Of a DNA stretch of 64,000 nucleotides, positions 31,401-42,529 are shown in pieces. Origin of the DNA: Colius striatus (Eukaryota > Chordata > Aves > Coliiformes > Coliidae). Where the stretch lies: the NCBI RefSeq assembly GCF_028858725.1, contig NC_084790.1:4098001-4162000 (forward strand). The letters run 5' to 3'. How positions within the stretch are numbered: position 1 is the first letter of the stretch; each line of letters begins with the position of its first letter. The position numbers were made by a program, and so were the translations under genes. Under the pieces are notes generated by a model. That model did no database searches and had not been told where the DNA came from. It was given only the letters and a program-made list of their open reading frames with translations.

Positions 31401-33235
31401 AAACGGATGCACCGGGCCAGGGGCTCGTGGCTACCCCCTGTCCCCATCCCTGTCCCCACGCCGGCCAGCCCAGTCGTTCATGCTGTGGCATCTCCTCAGC
31501 CTCAGGCAGCCCTGGTGTCCCTGCACATCCTGCATGATGTCAGTGACTGGGGCACCGTTGGCTTTGCTGCCCCAGTGCCGGGGGTGCTGGAATGGGGCTG
31601 TGTTGCCTACCAAGGGCTGGGGATCCCTTGGTTTAGGGGCTGAGAGCAGTGGAGTGGGAACTTACCCAGAGCTGTCAGGAACGGGCAGTGCTGGTGTGCC
31701 ACGGCCACCAGGCAAGGGTGGGCTCCCAGGGCACAGTGATGCTCACCCAGCACCCACCTGCTAAGTGAAGATGGCAGCAGCAGCAGGAGCTGAACAGTGC
31801 AGCAGGGAAGGGCTGTGCCATGCCAGGAGGGCTGCCCAGGAATCGGTGCTCCAGCATGACACCAGCAAGGACCAGGGTGGGCCCTGCACACATCCCTGCG
31901 GGCCGGCCCCAGCCCAGGTGCCATCTGCTCGGCCGCAGCCGTGAGTGACAGTCGGAGGGTTCGGCAGTGAGGGGGGGAATCTCGCTGCCGGTGGAGGCCC
32001 CTCTGTCATGTGCCAGCCCCAGCACCTGCACTGGGGGAGTGGGCCACTGGCACAGACCCGATGGCCAGGCACGGCCAGCCCTTTGTCTACATGTGGGCAC
32101 AGCCCAGGCCGCCGCTGGCACCGCGTCCCAGCCGTGCCCACACCATGGCCACACTGCCTCTGCCTGGGATGGGCAGGTCCAGGCCCTCTCAGGCTTGTGG
32201 GGACAGAGGTTGTCCTGGGCACACAGATCTCCCACAGCTCAGCCCCAGTGGCTGCAGCCAGGAGTGAGGTATTTGGGGATGAGATCTGGCTCTCAGGAGC
32301 ACAACACCCCTGTGATGACCTTCTTGGCCCTGCTGTCACCCATCATCAGTTTCAAGCGCAAGGGAAAGGGCTGCAGTGATTTTTGGCTGCACACACGCTG
32401 TGGTGGGGACAGATTTGGAGGACAGGGGGTGATGGTATCTCTGCCAGGCTGAGACATGGGGCCACAGCAGGTGAGGAGGTATTGTCAGACAAAGGCCTCA
32501 CTGACTATGCCACAGCATGGCTGGGCCTCTGCCACTCACAGAGTGATCCCCAGACCAGGGGATCCCCAGCCCTTGATGGGTGACCGTGCACTCGGGCCCT
32601 GTGTGCACAGGGGAGGGTGTGAGTGTGCACATGTGTGTGCTGAGGGCTGGCTGTGTCTGTGCATGCCAAGCTCTGCAGTGAGGCTGGCACAGCTCTACAG
32701 CTGGGGGGGGGTGGTGGTGACAGTGGGGGCCAGAGGGCAGCGGAAAGCCAGAGGAACCATGTGCCACCTGCATGAGACCCATGGCCCTGTACCCACCAGC
32801 CCTGTCCACACCCACACCTGCAGCCCTCATGCCGGTGAGGTCAAACTGGGCACTGCCACCACCACCACCTCCCCCTCAGGCCCTACCCAAACGCAGACCC
32901 CAGCCTGCGCCAGGCCCCCAGCACCACAGCCGTCCCCACTTGGCTGGCGGGTGAGGGTGGGGACGGACCTGGGTGAGCCGCCACGGTATTTTGCAGCGAG
33001 CCGCAGATGCCAGCTCCCAGCGAGGGTCCCCGTGACATCTCCCCCCTCACCCTGGTGCCCACTGGCTACCCCCAACACGCTTGGCCCAGCCGGGATGGCC
33101 GGTCTCCCCTGCCACCCTGCCGCTGGCTCCATTGTTCAGCCCGGCCCCGCCATCGCCTGCATCTCGCCCGGGTCCCATTTTGCGGCGTGTAGGCAGAGCT
33201 GGAGATTTGGAAGAGGTTTTTTTTTTTTGAGTACA
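28410..33235. other. Intergenic upstream of NEUROD2, no gene seen
   Basis: Single-copy, GC-rich. Minor points are TCTAATTAACAG at about 29,472, CAGAAATATTGCAGCGCGG with CCATCTGG at 30,140-30,172, GCTAATTAGGC near 31,389 and a T-run at 33,220-33,229. Frames here show no family similarity. Confidence 0.5.
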
Positions 33236-33356
33236 GAGTGACAGATGGCGAGTCCTCCTTCCCCAGAGAGACAAATCTCCCTGAATGCAAGCGCATGTCA
33301 ATCATTAGCTCTCATGTGATAGCTCTCGCGCATGACGTGCCAACCATATGGCACTG
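33236..33356 (+). promoter_or_regulatory. NEUROD2: NEUROD2 promoter-proximal E-box cluster
   Basis: Three CANNTG E-boxes lie in about 110 bp: CAGATG 33,242-33,247, CATGTG 33,313-33,318 and CATATG 33,345-33,350. CATATG and CAGATG are the types bound by neurogenin/NeuroD factors. No clear TATA box was seen. Confidence 0.5.
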
Positions 33357-33513
33357 GCAGCAGAGCTGGTACCCCCTTTGCTGGGTAGAGATGCCACTCT
33401 CGCCTCCTTTTGGATAGAGGACTGCAGGAGGCTGGAGCACCTCAAGGAGCCACGTCCCAGTCCCAGAAGATGCTCGGAACAATGAAATAAGAATTCCTCC
33501 GGTCCGCCCGAAG
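33357..33513 (+). other. NEUROD2: Candidate NEUROD2 non-coding exon 1 (5' end approximate)
   Basis: A strong donor CGAAG|GTGAGT ends at 33,513, and the next good acceptor is CCGCTGCAG at 34,735. This gives an intron of about 1.2 kb just before the ATG, the same layout as mammalian NEUROD2. The exon carries the stretch GAAGATGCTCGGAACAATG. The start position is a guess placed just after the E-box cluster. Confidence 0.55.
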
Positions 33514-34735
33514 GTGAGTTGTGTAAGAAGTGGAGGGCTGGGAGGGCGGTGAGGAAACTTGCATGGAGAAAAGGCAACTTCCATGTTGATTTTGTTTCTC
33601 TGCCACATCTCGCCCTTTCCCCCCCCCCTCCGTCTTTCATTCTTCCTCGGCCCTCGCTTCTCCCTCTCCCCGCCGGCCTCGCCGATGGGGGTTCCCCCCA
33701 CCCCAACCCCGGAGCCTTCTCCCCTCCCCGAGGTGGAGGGATTGTTGGGGTTTCGACCCCCTGTCCTCCTCCCTCACCTCCCCGGCCCCCCCTCCCCTCG
33801 GCTGGGCGCGCCCAGGGCGGCGCGGTCCCCGCGGGACGGAGCGGGCAGCGGCGGCCGAGCGGCATCAACGAAATCGGAGCGGAGCCGCCGCGCCGCCGCC
33901 CCCGGGGGCCCCGGCCCGGCAGAGCCGCCTCCCCACTCCCCCGCGGCGCCCTTGGCCCCCACCCCGGGCGGCCTCCCCCCGCTCTCCAGCTCCAGCCCCG
34001 CCGCGCCCACCGGTCCCGGAGGCGACCCCGGCAGCGCCGCCGCTCTCCACCCCCGCGCTGCCCCGGGGCTGTGGGGGGGCCCGGACGCGGCCGCCCCCAC
34101 CATCCCCCGCCGCGCCGCCGTTCGATGCCGCCGCATTTTACGGGCCGCGCTCCGGTGGCCGGGGGGAGCGCCGGGGCGGGGGGGCCCCGGGCGCGGCTGA
34201 CCGGGCCGGAGGGGGTACGGGGCCGGCTGCAGGGGAAAGGCGGCGGCCGCGCCTCGACGCTCCGGCCCCGGGACGGCCGTGGCTGAGCCGCGGAAAGGGC
34301 CGCTCCGCGTCCCTCGGCGGGGAAAAGTTGGAGGCGTCAAACAGAGGCCGGCGGCACCGGGCCGAGCCCGCGGGGCACTGGGGGTGGGGGAGGCACCGAC
34401 CGGGCCGGGGGCGGGCGGTGGCAGCCGCGGATGGCACCGGGTCCGGGGAGCCGGACGCGGGAGGCGACCGCGGGGAGCCCGGGCGAGGTGGTGAGGGTGG
34501 ACATCGGGGCACGAGGGTCGTTGCCGCGCCCCGAGGGAGGCCCGATGCCCCCGGGGTCGGGTGGCTGAGGCGGCCAGCGGCAGCGGGCGTCTCCGCACCC
34601 AATTCGTTTTCGCCGACCTCCCTGCCGAGGAGCCGCTCCCGGAGAGCGTGGGGTGGTGGAGGCGGGGGGGAGGCGAGGCGGGGGGGGGTCCGGCGGGGCC
34701 GCCGGTAACGCCTGGCTCTTTGCCCCCCGCTGCAG
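33514..34735 (+). other. NEUROD2: NEUROD2 intron 1, CpG-island sequence
   Basis: Very GC-rich intron between the inferred donor and the acceptor TGCAG. Long frames on both strands here are composition artefacts of CpG-rich DNA. No coding similarity was seen. Confidence 0.55.
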
Positions 34736-34740
34736 CCACC

Positions 34741-35814
34741 ATGTTGACGCGACTTTTCAGCGAGACCAGCCTGGTCCCCGAAGTCCCGAAATTCGCCGGC
34801 TGGGCCGAGGACTGCGAGGAGGATGCCCGCAGCGAGAAGGAGGAGCGGGCGGGGAAGGGCTGCTCCCTCCCCGAGGAACCGCCCGAGGGTTCGCTGGGGG
34901 AGAGCAAGGAGGAAGGGGAGTTAGGCGGGGACGAGGAGGAGGAAGAGGAGGAGGAGGAAGGTTTGGAGGAGGCGGAGGGCGAGCGGCCCAAGAAACGCGG
35001 CCCCAAGAAGCGCAAGATGACCAAGGCGCGGCTGGAGCGCTCCAAGCTGCGGCGGCAGAAGGCGAACGCCCGGGAGCGGAATCGAATGCACGACCTGAAC
35101 GCGGCCCTGGACAACCTTCGGAAGGTGGTTCCCTGCTATTCCAAAACCCAAAAGCTCTCTAAAATCGAGACCCTTCGTTTGGCCAAGAACTACATCTGGG
35201 CTCTTTCCGAGATCCTACGTTCGGGCAAGCGGCCCGACCTGGTCTCCTACGTGCAGACTCTGTGCAAGGGGCTCTCCCAGCCCACCACCAATCTGGTGGC
35301 CGGTTGCTTGCAGCTCAATTCCCGCAATTTCCTGACGGAGCAGGGTCAGGAGGGAGGCCGTTTCCACGGCCCCAACGCCTCCTTCGCCGTCCACCCCTAC
35401 CCCTACCCCTGCTCGCGGCTGGCCGCGGCGCAGTGCCCGCCCGCCGCCGGTCCCGGTTCCCACGGGCTGAGGACACACAGCTACTGCGCCTCCGCCTACG
35501 AGAGCCTCTACGGCAACGCGTCCCCCGACTACAACAGCTCGGAGTACGACGGTGGGCTCAGTCCCCCGCTCTGCATCAACGGTAACTTCTCCCTCAAGCA
35601 GGACTCTTCTTCCCCCGACCACGAGAAAAGCTATCACTACTCTATGCACTACTCGGCGCTGCCCGGTTCCCGGCCCGCCGCCCACAACCTGGTCTTCGGT
35701 TCGGCGGGGATGCGCGGGGGGGTCCACTCCGAGAACATCTTCCCCTATGACATGCACCTCCCGCACGAGCGGGGCCCCATGTACGAGGAGCTCAACGCCT
35801 TCTTCCACAACTGA
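34741..35814 (+). CDS. NEUROD2: NEUROD2, neuronal bHLH transcription factor, complete
   Basis: NEUROD2 is a nuclear bHLH activator that dimerises with E proteins on CANNTG E-boxes and drives neuronal differentiation and synapse maturation. The 357 residues start MLTRLFSE and end [13 protein letters not shown], both family hallmarks. In order there is an acidic Glu run (about 64-79), a basic nuclear signal [10 protein letters not shown] (83-92) and the bHLH (about 104-158, [20 protein letters not shown]). A Neuro_bHLH C-terminal domain follows, with [17 protein letters not shown] and [12 protein letters not shown]. At 357 aa it is shorter than the human protein (about 382 aa), mainly from missing Gly/Pro runs. 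The ATG has a CCACC context and lies five bases after an acceptor, so the whole CDS is in one exon as in mammals. The frame stays open upstream to 34,561, but that part is intron. Confidence 0.98.
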   Translation: MLTRLFSETSLVPEVPKFAGWAEDCEEDARSEKEERAGKGCSLPEEPPEGSLGESKEEGELGGDEEEEEEEEEGLEEAEGERPKKRGPKKRKMTKARLERSKLRRQKANARERNRMHDLNAALDNLRKVVPCYSKTQKLSKIETLRLAKNYIWALSEILRSGKRPDLVSYVQTLCKGLSQPTTNLVAGCLQLNSRNFLTEQGQEGGRFHGPNASFAVHPYPYPCSRLAAAQCPPAAGPGSHGLRTHSYCASAYESLYGNASPDYNSSEYDGGLSPPLCINGNFSLKQDSSSPDHEKSYHYSMHYSALPGSRPAAHNLVFGSAGMRGGVHSENIFPYDMHLPHERGPMYEELNAFFHN

Positions 35815-37285
35815 CCCACCCCTCCACCTCTACCCCTAACCCTCCCCACGCCCTGAACCCACTCCCCTTCCAGCCGCCCCATCCCCAAAGGTGGTGGCGA
35901 GGGACACGGGGGCACACGGGGGATACCCGCGGCTGTCTCGCGGACTTGCCCCTGAGGTTCCGTTGTGGGTTTTGGTGCAATATGGGGACCCGGCCCCGGC
36001 GGCGGGTCTCTGCGCCCCGTGGGGTAAAAGTGCTTTTTGGGGAGGATATCGCCTTTCCCTTAAATTATTATTACCATTATTTATTCTTTTGTTAGTTTAT
36101 TTTTATTAGTGTTGTTATTGGTTTTATTTAATGCATTGTTATTATTGTTATTGCTATTATTACTATTATTATTATCCCTGAGGGGGGAATCACCCCCGTA
36201 GCCAGACCCTGTGGCTCGAGCCGCCTCCTTTCCTTCTCAATTCGTTTTAATTTATTTTTTCTATTTTTTTCCTTCCTCCCCTCACACCAATTTTGAGCCG
36301 TTTCTCCACTCCACTGCCCTTCCCACCCCCCCCTCACCTTCCCCCCCGGCATCGGACCCCCGCCGCCCCGGCCCGTGGGAGCGAGAGGAGCGAACCTTTC
36401 CGAAGCAATAACGAGGCGAAGGGAGGATCCCACGTTTCTATCTATGCAAGCGGGCCCGGCCCGGCGGACGCTCCGGGATGCACTTTGCTTTGGGGGGGGT
36501 CCTGGCCCCGCTCCCACCCCCCGACAGCCTCCTCTCGCAGCGCCTGTGTCAGGACGGTTTTTTACCTGTTTTAAAAAACTTGAAAAGGAAAACGAACAAA
36601 CAAACAAACAAAGAAAATAACATTAAAAAAACAAACAAACAAAAAAAAGGAAAATAATAACAGAAAGAAAAAAACTTCAACGCCGCCCCCCCGCCCCGCC
36701 CCGCGGAGCCGCCGCGGTTTTCCCGAGCTGGCCGCGGCCGGGCAGCCCGCAGCTATGCAAGCGGGGGCCGGGGAGGCTGGCGGGGCCGAGCTCCCCCCCA
36801 CTCCGTGGGTCTTCGCCCCGGTTCACCGCATCCCCTCGGTCGGGAGACGCCGCACAGCGAGAGAGAACGCGCGATTTCTATTATTTTTCTTTCTTTCATT
36901 TTTTCTTTCTTTTCTTTTCTCTTTTTTTTTTTTTTTTGGAACCTGCCCGCGCCACCTTCGAGAAACCAGCATTTATAGAGACCAGGGAGGAGGATTTCTG
37001 GGAAATGTTTTCAAAACGAAAAAAAAAACTAACCCCACAAAACCTGAAACAAACAAGTTTTTCAAAAAAAAAAAGAAAAAAGAAAGAAAAAAGAAAAGAA
37101 AAATTTAAAAAAGGAAAAAGGAAAAAAGCCTGGGAAAAAAAAAAAGGAAAAAAACCAAACAAAAAAAAGAGAAAAAATACCACAAACCGTTGTAGCAAAG
37201 GGGACCCGCCTGCCCGACACCAGAAGTGCTTTCGTGTTTCTGTTCCGTTTCATTTCGATTAATAAATATTTATGGCCAACGATAT
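35815..37285 (+). other. NEUROD2: NEUROD2 3'UTR (3' limit inferred)
   Basis: Follows the stop. It contains an ATT-rich run (36,063-36,175), A-rich tracts (36,585-36,680 and 37,015-37,190) and T-rich tracts (36,890-36,940). The first solid AATAAA is at 37,261-37,266, giving a 3'UTR of about 1.45 kb. Confidence 0.5.
37261..37266 (+). terminator. NEUROD2: Candidate NEUROD2 poly(A) signal
   Basis: AATAAA in CGATTAATAAATATTTATGG. A second near-identical copy with AATAAA at 37,599-37,604 could be an alternative end. Confidence 0.45.
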
Positions 37286-38069
37286 GCAAGACCCCCCCCC
37301 GCGCCGGGAGCCGCTTCCCGCTCCCCGGTCCCGCCGCCGCGGACACTTTGCTTTGGCGGCGGCGGAGCGCGGGGGCGCGGGGCTGGGGGGCCTGGCGATA
37401 CTGCATGCACCGGCCCCCCCCCCCACTCCCCCGGGACGCGCCCTCCGCCCCCTTCCCGCCCCGCCGCCCGCCCCGCCCGAAGCTCGCAGCCCGGTCCCCG
37501 CCGGGGCGGCCCCGCCAAGGACTCGTCGGCCGTGACGAGCCGCCACCGGTGCGATTCGCGGCCAACCTGTAATTACCGAGCGTCCTTCGACGGCGATTAA
37601 TAAATATTCAATGTTGATTCCGAGGTTTTCTTTCGCCGCTTTCCTTTCGCCCCGGGGCATCGTGGGGCACCGGGCCGACCCCCGACGCCTCTGCCGGGGT
37701 CGCCCCCGGTGCCTTTTGGCCGGTACCAGTGCTTTCGCCGCTCCCGCCGCCCGACTGCGCGGCCCGCGGTGGGGCGGCGCTGATATAACTCGGCTCTGCC
37801 CCACGGGTGTCCCCCCCGGGACCGGAGAGGCGGTGTGTGTCCCCCACCCCCCCGCCAATAAAGGCACCGGGATCCGAAGCGGCGGCCCGGCTCGATCCCG
37901 GCCCGGCCGTCACGGGCGAGCCACGGCGGTGGCACCGCTCCGGTTCCCCCGGGAGCGGTAGCTCAGAGATTAGTGCCCGGAGCTGACACCGGGCCGCCGT
38001 TCCGGTGGCTTCGGCGAGGGTGCGCACCGGCCAAGGCCAAGTTCCTCGGAGGCAGCCCCGATAAATAGT

Positions 38070-38470
38070 CGGCACCCGGCGTGGTGCCTGGTGCCCGTTC
38101 CCGGTGCCAGTGCCCGTTGGAACCCCGGCGCTGCGCCTGGTGTCGGTGCCAATGCCACTCTCCTTTGGAGCCCCGGAGCAGTGCCCAGTGCCAGTGCTGG
38201 TGCCCGGTCCCGTTGCCGGTTCCAGTTACAGACCCGAGAACTTCGACACGATGCCAGGTGCCCGTGCCCACAGTAGCCCCGGCAGCCCCAGCACGGTGCC
38301 CAGTGCCTCTGCCGGTGCTCAGTGCCTTGTGCCGGTGCCCGCTGGAGCCCCAGGAGCTCTAGCGCGGCTCCCAGGGCCGGTGCCCGGTTCCCAGTGCCCG
38401 CCGGAGCTCGAGGGCGGCGCTCGGTGCCCGGTGCCCGGTTCCCGGTGCCCATGCCCGGTGCGGAGCTGTC
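38070..38470. repeat. GC-rich minisatellite, GGTGCCCGGTGCCAGTG-like
   Basis: Degenerate repeats of GTGCCCGGT, GTGCCAGTGCC and CCGGTGCCC words, about 0.8 kb past the inferred NEUROD2 end. Confidence 0.8.
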
Positions 38471-39399
38471 CGCTGCGCCGGTGCTGAACGGGCGCCCCTG
38501 CCCTGCCGCCTCCCCGGGACAACGGGTGTTGGTTTATTTACCATCCCTGCCACCGGGGCTCATCACAGCCCGACGGCACCGGGCTCCGGGCAGGATGGTG
38601 ACCAGGCTTCCCGTCGTGAGGTGCTACTGCTCACGGCTACGCGGGGCGCGGCGGGATGTGTCCCCGCGGGAGGCAGCGGGAGCCGAGGCAGCGCTGGGGC
38701 TGAGGGGATGGAGTCCCCACTTAGCTCCCAGAAGAGGTTGTTGGTACCTGAACCCTTTTCAGGAAAATCTAGAGAGATTTGGGGTTTGCCCGGGATGCAT
38801 CCCCAGCCCGGCCGGGCCCGGGGCTGGAAACGGCTGAAAACGGGGAACGGCTTCACCGAAGCCCCGATGTGATGGGCCCGGCCCGGGGAAGGGACCGGCG
38901 AGAAATCGGGACCGTCTGAGCTGCTACAGCAGAGCGCGGCCCCCGAGCCCCCGCCAAGACCTCCCGGTCGAGCCCCGGTGATCGCGGCTCTAGACGGAGG
39001 AGCGAAGGCTCTTCCGACGGCCCTGGCTCGAGCATTCTCCCGGGAAGGGCTTCGTTTCCTGGGAAAAAATGCCCCTGGGGGAGGCCTGGACAGGGTTCCG
39101 TGAGGCCCGGGTCGGGGTGCGCTGCCCTCGGGCCGTCACTCGCAACCAGCAGCACCGGGGTCGCGTCCCGGAGATGCGGCGACCAGGGGCGGATGCCTCG
39201 ACTGAGGGGAGGGGGACGCGGGGCCCCGGGGACTGAGGGGAGAGCCGCTAACATCTGCTCCTGGGAAAGACCCTGGGTCGGCTGTGCCGGGGGTACCGGT
39301 CCCGGTGGCGACGATGCGCTTTGCCTAGAATTCCCGGGATTTTTGTTTCCCCGGCCCCACTAAAGAGAGGGGATGCGGGAATCTTCCCGGTTACTCCGG

Positions 39400-39630
39400 C
39401 ACGGAACAGCCCTGCAATGCAGCCCCGCACTCGATGCACGGTCCCGGTACAATGCTCCGGAGAAAACCTCCGATGCAAAGCTCCGGTGGAAGATTTTGGT
39501 GCGCGGCTTCGTTACAAAGCTCCAGTGCACGGCCCCGGTGTAAAGGTCCGGTGCACTTTCCTGTGCAGAGCTCCGGTGCACGGCCTCGGTGAAAGGCTCC
39601 AGTACTTAGCCCCGGTGCCCGACCCCAGTG
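39400..39630. repeat. GC-rich minisatellite, GCTCCGGTGCACGGCCC-like
   Basis: Repeats of (A)GCTCCGGTG(C/G)A and GGCCCCGGTGTAAAG at about 16-18-bp spacing. Confidence 0.8.
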
Positions 39631-40059
39631 CCCAGTCGTCCCGGACCGCGGCCTCTGTGCACTGCGGCGGCGACCGGCCGCTCCCGAGGAGAGAGGTAGG
39701 AGGTGGGGAGCTGCTGGCGAGACCCGCCGAGCTCTGTGAGGATTCTACTTGATCGTCGGATCAAAATCACCCCGGGAAAGGGGTTGGGGGTGTCAGCGGG
39801 CACCCCACACTGTTCAGCTGGTGAGGGCCGGAGCGGGGTCAGCAGGAACACGAGCTCACCCGGGCTCAGCTCACCTATTTCCAGGCATGATGAGATGGGA
39901 AGGTGGGTTTCACCTCCCCCGCCCCCTTGCCCCTCTGCCCCCGGTGCCCCCGACTCGGCCCGGCGGAGCGCGGCGGGGGCACGGGGCGAGCGCCAGCTCC
40001 GGGTCGCCGCTGCCACCGGCGAGTGCCAGCCGCTGGGGGGGGGGAGGAGGAGTCATTGC

Positions 40060-40165
40060 TTCAGTTTAAATTTCATGGCATCTGTTCATTATTATACAGT
40101 GCGGATTTTTATATGGACAGCTAAATTAAAGACAGATTTCTGCCAAAATTGCAGATACCATAAAA
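40060..40165. promoter_or_regulatory. AT-rich island downstream of NEUROD2
   Basis: CAGTTTAAATTTCATGGC, TTCATTATTATACAGTG, CAGCTAAATTAAAGACAG and CCAAAATTGCAG, followed by poly-A tracts (40,161-40,210). CpG-rich DNA lies on both sides. Confidence 0.35.
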
Positions 40166-40214
40166 AAAAAAAAAAAGGCAAAAAAAAAAAAAAGCAAAAA
40201 CCCAACAAAAAAAC

Positions 40215-41350
40215 GGAGGCTCCCGGCGCCGGGCGCTCGGCGCGCTGCGGGGGCGGCCCCGACGGCGGCGGCGGCCCCACTCGGGGGGCTGGGGGCTGCC
40301 TGGGGGGCTGGAGGTGGGGTCCCGGGAGCTGGAAAGGCGAGGGTGCCGACCCTGGGCTTGTGCCGTGAAGAAACCGGAGCGGCTCCCAGGGACAGGAGGG
40401 GAGAGTTGGGGGTCCCTGGAGCCTTGGCCGGGGCGGGCTGGGTTGGCAGCGGTCCCTGTCATCCCGGGGGCGGTCGAGCCGTCCCCTCCCCCCGCCCGGC
40501 CTTCCAGGCTCCATCGCCGAGGAGTTAAAACAAGGACATCTGTGCTTGGAATCGCTGCGAAGCTCCAAACCTGCCAACGCCTGCTGGCACCGGCCGCCGG
40601 CGAATGCTGGTTCTCCGGAATGCGGCACCGCCTGCAGCCCAGCGCGACCCGGTGCCCCCGGTCCCTACTCCTCCTCTGCCCCACGGCCCGGCCCGGCCCG
40701 GCACGGGGGCTGCGGGGCCAGGGGGTACTTGGCCCGGCTGGGTAGTGAAGGCGGCTTTTGAACTCCTGGGCCCACATGTGTGCGCAGCGTGAAGGGGACG
40801 TGCGGGTCCCCAATGCCGGGTAGTGTCCTGACGCAGTGGGTGCACGGAGCTGCACGTGTTCCTGTTGAGCCCCAGCATAGCGACTCCTAAACCTCCCCTA
40901 CCCTCACTGAGGTTGGATTCCCCAGCAATTTACCCCCTGCCTCACCATCAACATGATGCTGAGCCCCAAGCCCTGTCCTCATCCCCACCTGAGGTGCAGG
41001 ATGGTGGTGATGGGAGATGCTGGGGGTGAGGAGAGACCCCAGGGACAGCCTGAGATCCGGGAGAGCAATGAGAAGGCAGGTGGCACAGAAGGGAAGGGGT
41101 CACTCAGGGACAGGGGTATCCAGGCAGCCAAGGTTCTTCTGACCTGTCCAGTAGTCTGCAACTCCAAACCCCACAGAAAGAGGAGAACTTGACCCTAGCT
41201 CCCCCTCACCCCTCTCAGGCCCCAGGAGGAGAAAAGGGGTAAAATCCAAGCAGGAGCAGAGGAAGAGGCTGGATCCAGCAGACATGGGGCTGGCCCTGGC
41301 TGGGAGCTCTGGAGAGCAGATGGTGTCCACCTGAGTACCCCATGGCAGCC
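40215..41350. other. Intergenic, nothing recognised
   Basis: GC-rich single-copy DNA leading to the TTCCC microsatellite. Confidence 0.5.
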
Positions 41351-41353
41351 GGA

Positions 41354-41547
41354 TCCCTTCCCTTCCCTTCCCTTCCCTTCCCTTCCCTTCCCTTCCCTTC
41401 CCTTCCCTTCCCTTCCCTTCCCTTCCCTTCCCTTCCCTTCCCTTCCCTTCCCTTCCCTTCCCTTCCCTTCCCTTCCCTTCCCTTCCCTTCCCTTCCCTTC
41501 CCTTCCCTTCCCTTCCCTTCCCTTCCCTTCCCTTCCCTTCCCTTCCC
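41354..41547. repeat. (TTCCC)n microsatellite, about 38 perfect copies
   Basis: Almost uninterrupted pentanucleotide run of about 190 bp, a homopurine/homopyrimidine mirror repeat. Confidence 0.98.
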
Positions 41548-42265
41548 CATCCTGGACTCAAGCCCTGCAGTCCCTCCAGAGCTGCTGTAGCACAGGCTAC
41601 CACCCTGCCCATGCCCATCCTGGTGCCCCCAGGCCCTCACTCTGGGCTGGGCTCCTTTCTCCCCCTGCTCCGTGGCAGGCTGTGGCTCATTTCATATGGG
41701 AAATGTCCATTTTGTTTCTACTTAAAAGCTGATTTACGGCGGCTGCATCCCAGCCCTGCCTTGGCCTGTGTTCATCCCATAATCTGCCCATTTCTCTTGG
41801 CAGCTCCGGCTCAGCCGGGTTTACTGGAGCTCTGTGCCGGGTGGTGGGAGCACCCAGCCGCCAGCACTGCTCCCACCTCAGCAGCCTGGTCCTCATCCTG
41901 CTGCTCCCAGCTGGATCCCATCTTCTTTGAGTGGATCCCAATGGCACTGAGTCAGCAGCGCGGTGGGATAGAAGGAACCCAACATCCTCTAAACACGCAC
42001 CTGGGGCTGTGGGGCTGGAAGGGATATGGGCAGAGGATGGGGAGCGCATGGGTGGCTTCTCATCGCCTTGGCACAGCCAAAACCTCCCCTCCATCCCACA
42101 ATGGGGCTGATGGGATCCAACCACACACCTGGCAACACAGAGAGTTGCTGCGCCCAGGCAGACCCCTCGGTGTAGGTGACACGGGGGCAGCACCAGCGCC
42201 TGAGCCGAGGTCCCGGCCCGGCAGCTGCCAGCGGTGCTCAGCATCCCGGCTGGCCCGGCCCTCCT
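41548..42265. other. Intergenic, nothing recognised
   Basis: Single-copy sequence between the TTCCC run and the AT-rich island at 42.27 kb. Confidence 0.5.
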
Positions 42266-42267
42266 GC

Positions 42268-42525
42268 ACACTCCTAATTAAATTTTACTCCACAATAAAT
42301 CTTTTTGTTAAATGTAATTGAAAAGCACACCTTTGGAATCATCACATTAACCCGGCATCCGCTTTATTAGAGTAATTAAAGCCCTTCTCAAGTTAGCGGC
42401 GGGCGGATCGGCTGGATTGTGCCGTAATCCCGGCAAAGCAAACAACTTCAGAGCAAAACTAATTACATTTAGAGCAGCTGTGATAATAATCCTAATTCAA
42501 CCCCATTTGGTGCCTAAAATCCGGT
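42268..42525. promoter_or_regulatory. Candidate conserved enhancer, 258 bp
   Basis: CTCCTAATTAAATTTTACTC, TGTTAAATGTAATTG, TTAGAGTAATTAAAGCCC, AAAACTAATTACATTTAG, CAGCTGTGATAATAATCC and CTAATTCAACCCC. It is flanked by GC-rich single-copy DNA with no simple repeat. Confidence 0.5.
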
Positions 42526-42529
42526 GATC

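Larger units (their letters stand above)
37286..40055. other. CpG-island-like DNA downstream of NEUROD2
   Basis: Very CpG-rich, with two minisatellites annotated separately. No coding similarity. TATA-like patches GATATAACTC (37,782) and GATAAATAGTC (38,061) are isolated. Confidence 0.45.

Noticed and set aside
33220-33229. Run of T on plus near the NEUROD2 promoter as a retroposon tail
   Set aside because: Only about ten bases, with no adjacent retroposed gene or target-site duplication visible.
34561-34740. Upstream extension of the NEUROD2 frame
   Set aside because: A CCGCTGCAG acceptor lies five bases before the conserved ATG, so this is intron sequence.
33774-35114. 446-residue minus-strand frame antisense to NEUROD2
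   Set aside because: Stop-free because of very high GC; overlaps the real NEUROD2 exon and CpG-rich intron and has no similarity.
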